Source of the DNA: Clostridiales bacterium
GTDB taxonomy: Bacteria > Bacillota > Clostridia > Oscillospirales > Acutalibacteraceae
NCBI GenBank assembly: GCA_021200075.1
Contig: JAJQGZ010000041.1
Coordinates: 1-11,586, forward strand
Length of the DNA: 11,586 nt
Reading direction: 5' to 3'
Shown: positions 5,301 through 11,586 of the stretch, piece after piece
How positions within the stretch are numbered: the first letter of the stretch is position 1
How the letters are laid out: every line of letters begins with the position of its first letter
Translations under genes and position numbers: made by a program
Notes under the pieces: generated by a model
What the model was told of the DNA's origin: nothing
The model's database searches: none
What the model saw: the letters and a program-made list of their open reading frames with translations, nothing else

Positions 5301-7589
5301 ATGCTTAAAAATTCTCTGGTTGCGAATACAGATGCAAAAGCAAATGAAAAACAAATATGCGTTATCGACGGTATACGAATTACATATTTAACCTCTCGGC
5401 TAATCCGTGTGGAAAGCGGAAAATTTACCGATCTTGCAAGCTATACAGTATGGTACAGGAATTTTGAAAGCGGATATTTTAAGGTCTCACGACAAGGTAA
5501 AAAAATACTTGCCGAAACCGATGATGTAATCTTTACAATCAAAAGCAATAAACCGTACAGCGTGTATTTTAAGGACACTGAAAACACCGAAATATTCTCT
5601 CATCAAGAGAATTTAAAAGGCACTCGCAGAACTCTTGATATGACTTTCGGCGAGGTTGAGCTTGACAACGGTTTTATAACAAAAAACGGAGCATATTTAC
5701 TTAACGACAGCAAAACAATGCTGATTGATGAAAACGGCAGGTTCCTGCCCCGTGAAAAAAATTTAACCGATTACTATGCCTTTGCATACGGCAAAAATTA
5801 CAGAGAAACAATAAAGGCGTTTTATAAAATAAGCGGATATGCACCGCTTGTTCCCCGTTATGCCCTCGGCGTATGGTGGAGCAGATACCACGCTTACACG
5901 CAAAAGGAATATCTTGATTTAATGGAAAGATTTAAGGCAGAAGATATTCTGATTACCGTGGCTACGGTTGATATGGACTGGCACTGGGTAAAAGGAATTA
6001 AAAAAAGATTCGGTGTTAAATACAGAGGCTGGACAGGATACTCGTGGAATACCGAACTGTTCCCCGATTATAAAGAATTTTTTGCAAAGCTTAAAGAAAA
6101 CAATCTTCATATTACTCTAAATCTTCACCCTGCGGACGGCGTTCACTCCTACGAGGATATGTATGAAGATATGGCAAAGGCTGTGGGAATCGACCCCGAT
6201 TCAAAGCAGACGATTGACTTTAAATGTGGTGACGACACATTTTGGAATGCGTATTTTGATATTCTCCATAAGCCATATGAAAACGACGGCGTTGACTTTT
6301 GGTGGATTGACTGGCAGCAGGGCAATAAAAGTGATGTAAAGGGACTTGATCCGTTAGGCGCACTTAACCATTATCATTACCTTGACAATGTACAGGACGG
6401 AAAAATGCCGCTGATCTTGTCAAGATATGCCGGATTGGGTTCACACCGTTATCCTCTCGGTTTTTCCGGCGATACGGCTATCAAATGGGAAGTGCTCGAT
6501 TTTCAGCCGTATTTTACCGCAAATGCAAGCAATGCCGCTTATACTTGGTGGAGCCACGATATAGGCGGTCATCATATGGGTTACAGAGATGATGATTTAT
6601 ATATGAGGTGGCTTCAATTCGGCGTGTTCTCACCGATAATGCGGCTACATTCATCGGCTATTGAGCTTTTGGGCAAAGAACCTTGGAAATATAAATCAGA
6701 GGTGTATAAATGCGCTAAGGAATGGCTTAATCTCCGCCATAAATTAATACCGTATATATTCACAATGGATTACTCAACACACGAGGACGGTATCGCTCTT
6801 TGCGAACCTTTGTATTATTCATACCCTAACGAAGAGCAGGCATATTTCGCAGCTAACCAATATACGTTCGGCAGTGAATTAATGGTTTGCCCTATCACAA
6901 AACCTCAGCATACCGAGCTTAATATGGGAAGTATCAACGCTTGGATTCCGAGCGGAAGATGGGTTGATATTTTTATAAACCAAAGTTATTGCGGAGACAG
7001 AAATATAACCTTATTCAGAGATTTGGATACAATTCCCGTTTTGGCAAAAGAGGGAGCGATTATTCCGCTGTCTGCCGATGAGGGGAACAAAACGGATAAT
7101 CCGAAAAGTTTTGAAATATGGGCATTTTCCGGTAACGGAAGTTTTACTCTTATTGAGGATAATTCAAAGGAAAACTTCAGCGAACACAAAGTAAAAACGA
7201 AATTTGAAATGACATATAAAGAAAACAAGCTCACATTTACGATAAATCCGGCAAAAGGAGATTTATCCGTTATCCCTCATAGAAGAAATTACAAAGTTAT
7301 CGTAAAGGATCTGCTTGTTGACAATAAAGTTCTTGTATTCAATTTTAACGATGCGGATATCAATGAGGTACATACAATGACTGCCGACAACACAGTCCGT
7401 GCCGAAAATGAAAAACCCAAGGAAGCGCTTATCCGAATTATGTCTCGCTGGCAGGAAACAACGGTGAAAAAATTTGCAAAATACCTGCCGTTTGATGAGC
7501 TTTCAACTGCAGAGGAAATCAAAAAAGCGCTCAAAAAATACCGCTTGCCGAAAATCATTAAACAAGCGATATTTGAGCATTTGGATTAG
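5301..7589 (+). CDS. Glycoside hydrolase family 31 (alpha-glycosidase)
   Basis: A 762-residue GH31 retaining alpha-glycosidase. An N-terminal beta-sandwich (about 20-170) is followed by the TIM barrel, with VDMDWHW (223-229), the nucleophile region FWWIDWQQG (Asp337, codon 6309-6311), SRYAGLGSHRYPLGFSGDT with the expected acid/base Asp391 (codon 6471-6473), and WWSHDIGGHH (416-425). A C-terminal beta-sandwich region follows (about 500-690), then a charged helical tail (about 703-762). Both catalytic aspartates are present. The nucleophile context WIDWQQ differs from the WxDMNE of classic alpha-glucosidases, so the substrate (alpha-glucoside, -xyloside, -galactoside or other) is open. No signal peptide is seen, so it is likely cytoplasmic. 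ATG 5301 follows GAGGGA (5289-5294) by 6 nt. It follows the FAD oxidoreductase by 35 nt and is probably cotranscribed with it. It converges on yigZ with a 29-nt gap. Confidence 0.93.
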   Translation: MLKNSLVANTDAKANEKQICVIDGIRITYLTSRLIRVESGKFTDLASYTVWYRNFESGYFKVSRQGKKILAETDDVIFTIKSNKPYSVYFKDTENTEIFSHQENLKGTRRTLDMTFGEVELDNGFITKNGAYLLNDSKTMLIDENGRFLPREKNLTDYYAFAYGKNYRETIKAFYKISGYAPLVPRYALGVWWSRYHAYTQKEYLDLMERFKAEDILITVATVDMDWHWVKGIKKRFGVKYRGWTGYSWNTELFPDYKEFFAKLKENNLHITLNLHPADGVHSYEDMYEDMAKAVGIDPDSKQTIDFKCGDDTFWNAYFDILHKPYENDGVDFWWIDWQQGNKSDVKGLDPLGALNHYHYLDNVQDGKMPLILSRYAGLGSHRYPLGFSGDTAIKWEVLDFQPYFTANASNAAYTWWSHDIGGHHMGYRDDDLYMRWLQFGVFSPIMRLHSSAIELLGKEPWKYKSEVYKCAKEWLNLRHKLIPYIFTMDYSTHEDGIALCEPLYYSYPNEEQAYFAANQYTFGSELMVCPITKPQHTELNMGSINAWIPSGRWVDIFINQSYCGDRNITLFRDLDTIPVLAKEGAIIPLSADEGNKTDNPKSFEIWAFSGNGSFTLIEDNSKENFSEHKVKTKFEMTYKENKLTFTINPAKGDLSVIPHRRNYKVIVKDLLVDNKVLVFNFNDADINEVHTMTADNTVRAENEKPKEALIRIMSRWQETTVKKFAKYLPFDELSTAEEIKKALKKYRLPKIIKQAIFEHLD

Positions 7590-7618
7590 TAAATATAATT
7601 ATTTTATCGGCACGACAG
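7590..7618. other. Short convergent gap without a recognisable terminator
   Basis: The 29 nt between the stops of the GH31 and YigZ-family genes are AT-rich on the left and carry only a weak A/T hairpin. No GC-rich stem followed by a T-run was seen on either strand, so the transcripts may overlap or end by another mechanism. Confidence 0.5.
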
Positions 7619-8248
7619 CTATGCTTTAAAAGGAGCAAATTTTTCCGCAATTTTATGAAGTTTATATTTTCCGTTTCCGAGTTGAGTAAGTTCGGAATTA
7701 AGAGAGGAAGAAAGCGAATTTTTAACGCAAAATGTAACCGTGACATTTTCCGCAAAATCCGTATTTTCAATATCAGCTGAAAAATTGCTTAAAAGCATTG
7801 TCAGGCGGTCGTAAAATGAATAATCAACGCGCACGCTGAACACGATACACTTTGACATAGTTACTATTCCGCCGGCATCAAGCGCAAGACTCGAGGCGTG
7901 GGAGTATGCCCTGACAAGACCGCCGGCACTGAGTAATATTCCTCCGAAATACCTTGTTACAACGACGCAGGCGTCAACAATATTCTGTTTTAACAAAACA
8001 TCAAGAACAGGAACTCCGGCAGTACCGCTCGGCTCGCCGTCGTCGGATGAGTGCTGTATATTATTTTTTCTTAAAGCATATGCAGATATATTATGCGTGG
8101 CGTCACGGTGACGGCTCTTAATCTCGTTTATAAAATCAAGAGCTTGCTGCTGTGTTGTAACCGGACAAACATATCCGATAAATTTAGACTTCTTTTCTGT
8201 AAATTCATCGTTTGAACGAGACAAAACGGTTTTATATTCTTTAATCAT
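7619..8248 (-). CDS. yigZ: YigZ/IMPACT family protein (UPF0029)
   Basis: A 209-residue protein of the conserved YigZ/IMPACT family. The N-terminal domain (about 1-125) carries the family signature DDGEPSGTAGVPVLDVL (69-85) and the second block VVVTRYFGG...GGLVRAYS (96-116). The C-terminal 80 residues fit the ferredoxin-like DUF1949 domain. Length matches bacterial family members (about 200-210). The eukaryotic relative IMPACT regulates the kinase GCN2; the bacterial role is unresolved, and links to translation are only suggestive. ATG 8248 is preferred; TTG 8254, two codons upstream, is the other choice, and neither has a clear ribosome site. It lies about 40 nt beyond the rpmE terminator on the same strand. 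No convincing promoter was found in that gap, so expression may depend on readthrough or a poor promoter. Confidence 0.9.
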   Translation of the reverse strand: MIKEYKTVLSRSNDEFTEKKSKFIGYVCPVTTQQQALDFINEIKSRHRDATHNISAYALRKNNIQHSSDDGEPSGTAGVPVLDVLLKQNIVDACVVVTRYFGGILLSAGGLVRAYSHASSLALDAGGIVTMSKCIVFSVRVDYSFYDRLTMLLSNFSADIENTDFAENVTVTFCVKNSLSSSLNSELTQLGNGKYKLHKIAEKFAPFKA

Positions 8249-8276
8249 AACCAAAAATCACAAATACGAATAATTG

Positions 8277-8310
8277 TTAAATAAAAATAAGGCAACCGAG
8301 GCTGCCTTAT
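8277..8310 (-). terminator. Rho-independent terminator of rpmE
   Basis: In the leftward transcript, AAGGCAGC (8301-8308) pairs with GUUGCCUU (8289-8296), an 8-bp stem with one G-U pair and a CUCG loop, followed by AUUUUUAUUU. It starts about 10 nt after the rpmE stop. Read rightward the same stem has an A-C mismatch in place of the G-U pair, so the leftward direction fits better, though a T-run also exists on the plus strand. Confidence 0.82.
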
Positions 8311-8317
8311 TTTTTGC

Positions 8318-8527
8318 TTATTTATCTGTATTCCTTGAATATCTTTTGTTAAACCTGTCAACACGACCGCCTGTATCGACAAGCTTCTGCTTACCGGTAT
8401 AGAAAGGATGGCACTTTGAGCAAATGTCAACTTTCATCTCTTTCTTTGTACTCTTGGTCTCATATGTTGCGCCGCAGGCACATTTTACTATACAAGTATC
8501 ATAGTTAGGGTGGATAGAGTCCTTCAT
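8318..8527 (-). CDS. rpmE: 50S ribosomal protein L31, zinc-binding (C+) form
   Basis: A 69-residue L31, a component of the large ribosomal subunit that sits at the bridge to the small subunit. It begins MKDSIHPNYD and contains FYTGKQ and GGRVDRFNKRY, hallmarks of the family. Cys16, Cys18, Cys36 and Cys39 form the zinc site, so this is the C+ paralogue rather than the zinc-free form used under zinc limitation. ATG 8527 is chosen because AGAGGTG lies just upstream (8534-8540); the frame extends to a GTG at 8536, but that codon overlaps this ribosome site. It has its own promoter (8567-8595) and terminator (8277-8310), so it can be expressed as a single-gene unit downstream of addA. The length is normal. 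Confidence 0.96.
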   Translation of the reverse strand: MKDSIHPNYDTCIVKCACGATYETKSTKKEMKVDICSKCHPFYTGKQKLVDTGGRVDRFNKRYSRNTDK

Positions 8528-8566
8528 CGCTTTCACCTCTTTACGGATTTACTCATTATGGTTGAT

Positions 8567-8595
8567 ATATTAACATAAGAGAATACAAAATGCAA
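8567..8595 (-). promoter_or_regulatory. Predicted rpmE promoter with extended -10
   Basis: On the minus strand: -35 TTGCAT (8590-8595), 17-nt spacer, -10 TAATAT (8567-8572) preceded by TGT. The -35 match is weak (3 of 6), compensated by the TGn element. It lies entirely within the 79-nt gap between the addA stop and the rpmE ATG. Confidence 0.55.
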
Positions 8596-8606
8596 GTTTT
8601 TTTTGA

Positions 8607-11586
8607 TTATTTATACAAACACGGCTGCTCAAGACAAAATGAATACAAAACTGCTTCTTTAACGGGCTTTTGCAAAGTCTTTTCAAGCGAATAGCGATAA
8701 AACGAAATTTGCTTTTCATATCTCCCGAGAAGCTGAGCTTCGTTATCCACCCTGTCGGTTTTGTAATCGACAAGTACAAGCGAACCGTTTTCCTCAAACA
8801 CACAGTCTGCAATGCCCTGAATAAGTACCTTATCGTCATAATCCGTGTCGTAAATCTCGTTTGCTCCGACAAATGAGGAAATACATATTTCTCTGTAAAT
8901 TTTGTCGGAATTAAACATTTGGTCGGCAAAATCGGATTTAAAAAAATTTGAAAGCCTTTTCCTGTCAAGAGAATCCGCTTGCATTGCGTTGATAAATCCG
9001 TTGTCGGCAAGCCTTGCAATTTCCGTTTCAAGATTTTTCCGAGCAAGCTCATAATCACAATACTGCATAAAGGAATGCATAGCCGTTCCCCTTTGAGCCG
9101 GAGTAAGACTGTCCTTGCACATAAAAGCAGGCTTGGAAGATGTAATAAATTCAAAATTATTATCATCGTCGTCAAGTGTTGAGGCTGTCAGCTTTAAGCT
9201 CATTTGAGAGAGATTTATTCGCTCACATTCATAAGAAAGCTTTTTATCCACGGCGGCGACAATGTCATTGTCGGCATCGATAAAGTCAAATGACTGCTCG
9301 CTATTTAAGACATCCATTCCGTCCTCTATTTGAATATCCATATCAAAATCGGAATCAAGCTGATTTATAAAAGTCAAGCCTGCCATATTTCTAAGCACCT
9401 CGCCGTCCTTATGGAACAATGCGCAAAGAAGCAAAAGATCGCCGTCGTTGCTGATACGCCTGCAAACATAAGGGTCAATACCGCCTGAGCAGATACAAGG
9501 AGCCAAAGCGTTAATTTTATTTTCAATATTATCACAGCGTATAAAGGTTATGAACTGTTCCTTTGCCCTTGTGAGAGCGACATAAAGTACACGCAGGTTC
9601 TCACTCATAAGCTCATATGTATTTTTATCCTTTACAACCTGATATGCAACAGAACTGTATTGATAGAAATCCTCCTCGTTATGGCATTTTACCGCAAAGC
9701 CGTAATGAGTGTTGAGAAGAAGTTTTTCCCTCAAATCCATATTATTGTATTTAACAGATGCTCTGGCAAAAATGCAAATCGGAAATTCAAGACCCTTTGA
9801 GCGGTGAACTGACATAATCGTTACAGCATTCTCGCCGATCGCACTGAGCGAAGCCGCATCAACTCTGCTGCTTGAATCGTTAATTTTATCAATATATCTT
9901 ACAAAAGAAGTCAGACCTACATTATCGCCCTTGTCAAAATTATCGGCGAATGAAATCAGCTTTAAGATATTTTGAGAGCGCTGTTCGCCATTGCCCATAG
10001 CGTTTACAAGCGGAATAATCCCCTTTTCCTCCGTCAAATATCTGATAAATCCGGCAACGGACATTGTAACGCTCAGCCGTCTTAAACGGGAAAGGTCTTC
10101 CAAAAAATCAATTGCCTTTTTATTTTCCGATTCCCTGACGCACATATAAAACGAGCTGCGCCTGTTATTTATCCTAAGCTCGGAAAGCTCATCCGGAGTA
10201 AAAGAATATATCGGTGACTGCATAACTGCCAAAAGTGAAATATCGAGAGTTGGATTATCAATCGCTCTGATTAAGGACATAATCAGTTTAATCTCCGAGC
10301 TGTCAAACAAATCGGAGGAATTGTCGCATATCACCGGAATACCGTAAGCTGAAAGAGTATCGGAATAAATTTGTATTTTCCCTTTAAGGCTCCTCATCAG
10401 TATTGCAAAATCGCCGTAACGAACAGGTCGGTAGGAATCGCCGTCCTTAATGAGTTCTCCGCTTTTAACCTTTAAATCAATGGTTTTTGCAATATAAACC
10501 GCCTCAGCTTCAATGGGATTTTCAGTATCGGCGGTATTTAATATTTTAAGCTGAGCGGACGGAACATCGGTATCTTCGTAGGAAGCGGAGTAATTCAAAT
10601 ATTCGTCCTTGCCGTATTCCATTTCCCCCACCCTTTCGGACATAATAAAGGAGAAAACAAAATTGACATAAGAGCATATTTCCTTTCTGCTTCTGAAATT
10701 TTTATCGAGAATTATCTTTGAACTCGGAGAATTATCATCGGCATTATAATATGGATATTCTTTCCTTTTCCTGTTAAAAATATCCGGCATTGCCTGACGA
10801 AAACGGTATATACTCTGTTTGACATCACCGACAACAAAAAGGTTCCTGCCGTTTGAAAGATACCTGAACAAAAGATCCTGCACTTCGTTTGTATCCTGGT
10901 ATTCGTCAACAAGTATTTCATAAAATCCGTTCGACAAATTTTCGGCAAGAGGGGTTCTGACAATCTCGCCATCGTTTTCGCTGAAAAGCAGGTCAATGGC
11001 AAAATGCTCGGTGTCGGAAAAGGAAAACGCATTGCGGTTCTTTTTTTCCTGCGTTAAGCGTTCATCGACCGCAGTAACCACCTCGGCAAGCTTTGAGACA
11101 ATGCGATAGATATAGCGAGTACTTTCGGCATAATCTTCGGGTGAATCCGTAAAAAACGAAGGAATATCCTTTCTCAATATTTTCTTTATAGTTTCGCGAT
11201 TGGATTTTATAACATTAATAAAAGGACTTTCTTCAATATTTTTTGTGCTGAGTCTGCCGAACGCAGGCTTTTTTTGCGAAAGCTCAAAAAAAGAATTATC
11301 CAAAGCCTGTTTAAAAAGTTTTATTTCAATAATATCAGATTCGGTAAGCTCTGACATTTTAACTTCGCTCTCCGACTTGATATAGTTCAATTTATTGGCG
11401 GCAATATCGTTATCAACCTCGGCAAGTGAAAGCGCATAATCGAGAAGATAATTTATTTCTCCGACTGCATAATCATACCAGACGGAGGATTCAAACGGTA
11501 TTTTTGGATTGTAAAGCTCGGTCATTTCGTGCATCCAGCGATACGGAAACGGCTGGGCATATATATAATCAAGTATTCTTTTAATC
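8607..11586 (-). CDS. addA: ATP-dependent helicase/nuclease subunit A (AddA), partial, N-terminus beyond right edge
   Basis: A frame of 992 codons is open to the right edge. AddA is the helicase-nuclease subunit of AddAB, which resects double-strand breaks for RecA-dependent repair. Seen in order on the minus strand: UvrD/SF1A motif II DEYQD (codons 10893-10907), motif III VVGDVKQSIYRFRQA, motif IV LDKNFRSR, motif V MSVHRSKGLEF and motif VI LYVALTRAKE. The C-terminal RecB-family nuclease follows: RGTAMHSFMQ with its His, GIADCV, and VDYKTD with catalytic Asp (8766-8768) and Lys (8760-8762). The Walker A motif I and roughly the first 150-250 residues of a typical 1150-1250-residue AddA lie outside the window. 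The ATG at 11534 is internal: codons for IKRILDYIYAQPFPYRW precede it without a stop and resemble AddA. No Fe-S cysteines are expected in this subunit (they belong to AddB). addB is probably upstream, beyond the right edge. rpmE follows 79 nt downstream; no terminator was seen between. Confidence 0.95.
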   Translation of the reverse strand, partial: IKRILDYIYAQPFPYRWMHEMTELYNPKIPFESSVWYDYAVGEINYLLDYALSLAEVDNDIAANKLNYIKSESEVKMSELTESDIIEIKLFKQALDNSFFELSQKKPAFGRLSTKNIEESPFINVIKSNRETIKKILRKDIPSFFTDSPEDYAESTRYIYRIVSKLAEVVTAVDERLTQEKKNRNAFSFSDTEHFAIDLLFSENDGEIVRTPLAENLSNGFYEILVDEYQDTNEVQDLLFRYLSNGRNLFVVGDVKQSIYRFRQAMPDIFNRKRKEYPYYNADDNSPSSKIILDKNFRSRKEICSYVNFVFSFIMSERVGEMEYGKDEYLNYSASYEDTDVPSAQLKILNTADTENPIEAEAVYIAKTIDLKVKSGELIKDGDSYRPVRYGDFAILMRSLKGKIQIYSDTLSAYGIPVICDNSSDLFDSSEIKLIMSLIRAIDNPTLDISLLAVMQSPIYSFTPDELSELRINNRRSSFYMCVRESENKKAIDFLEDLSRLRRLSVTMSVAGFIRYLTEEKGIIPLVNAMGNGEQRSQNILKLISFADNFDKGDNVGLTSFVRYIDKINDSSSRVDAASLSAIGENAVTIMSVHRSKGLEFPICIFARASVKYNNMDLREKLLLNTHYGFAVKCHNEEDFYQYSSVAYQVVKDKNTYELMSENLRVLYVALTRAKEQFITFIRCDNIENKINALAPCICSGGIDPYVCRRISNDGDLLLLCALFHKDGEVLRNMAGLTFINQLDSDFDMDIQIEDGMDVLNSEQSFDFIDADNDIVAAVDKKLSYECERINLSQMSLKLTASTLDDDDNNFEFITSSKPAFMCKDSLTPAQRGTAMHSFMQYCDYELARKNLETEIARLADNGFINAMQADSLDRKRLSNFFKSDFADQMFNSDKIYREICISSFVGANEIYDTDYDDKVLIQGIADCVFEENGSLVLVDYKTDRVDNEAQLLGRYEKQISFYRYSLEKTLQKPVKEAVLYSFCLEQPCLYK

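Noticed and set aside
8249..8295. Promoter for yigZ overlapping the rpmE terminator (TTGCCT, 17 nt, TATTCG)
   Set aside because: The spacing fits but the -10 matches only half the consensus and the -35 is part of the terminator stem; too weak to annotate.
8594..8604. T-rich run after addA as a terminator
   Set aside because: No stem precedes it in either direction; on the minus strand it reads as an A-run just upstream of the rpmE -35 box.
8570..9175. 201-codon minus-strand frame near the addA end
   Set aside because: It overlaps the AddA nuclease domain out of frame and has a low-complexity, implausible composition.
1..11586. CRISPR array, IS element, phage or toxin-antitoxin genes
   Set aside because: No regularly spaced repeats, transposase or integrase motifs, terminal inverted repeats or small paired ORFs were seen.

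Overview
The window looks like chromosomal DNA from a low-to-moderate GC Firmicute of the class Clostridia, plausibly a gut Oscillospiraceae/Ruminococcaceae-type anaerobe. The evidence is the AT-rich base composition, strong purine Shine-Dalgarno sites, several TTG starts, sigma-A-type promoters with extended -10 (TGn) elements, an AddA-type (not RecB-type) recombination nuclease, and carbohydrate-active enzymes of families GH2 and GH31. The assignment to a family is inference. No IS element, phage gene, CRISPR array, rRNA or tRNA was recognised.

Layout. From the left edge to about 3.7 kb everything reads leftward. A signal-peptidase-like S24/S26 protein (TTG start at 3581) is followed by an ABC exporter with fused membrane and ATPase domains (TTG start at 3123). 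A GH2 beta-glycosidase then starts at 1381 and runs off the left edge. These genes are closely spaced (17 and 47 nt) and could be one transcript from a promoter at 3696-3724. A second promoter, reading right (3727-3755), lies back to back with it, only 2 bp between the two -35 boxes. It drives a COG2509-type FAD-dependent oxidoreductase (3868-5265) and, 35 nt later, a GH31 alpha-glycosidase (5301-7589).

The right part reads leftward again: a truncated addA (helicase-nuclease, running off the right edge), rpmE (zinc-type ribosomal protein L31) with its own promoter and terminator, and the YigZ/IMPACT-family protein, which converges on the GH31 gene with a 29-nt gap.

How it fits together. The right part is housekeeping: break repair, translation and a conserved YigZ-family protein. 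The GH2 and GH31 enzymes point to glycan breakdown; neither shows an obvious export signal where its N-terminus is visible, so cytoplasmic processing of imported oligosaccharides is likely. The least ordinary part is the divergent block: a Ser/His peptidase beside an ABC exporter, a perfect 13-bp tandem repeat in its leader, and a structured leader with a tiny cationic-hydrophobic ORF on the opposite transcript. The peptidase-exporter pair resembles peptide maturation/export modules, but no convincing precursor gene is visible.
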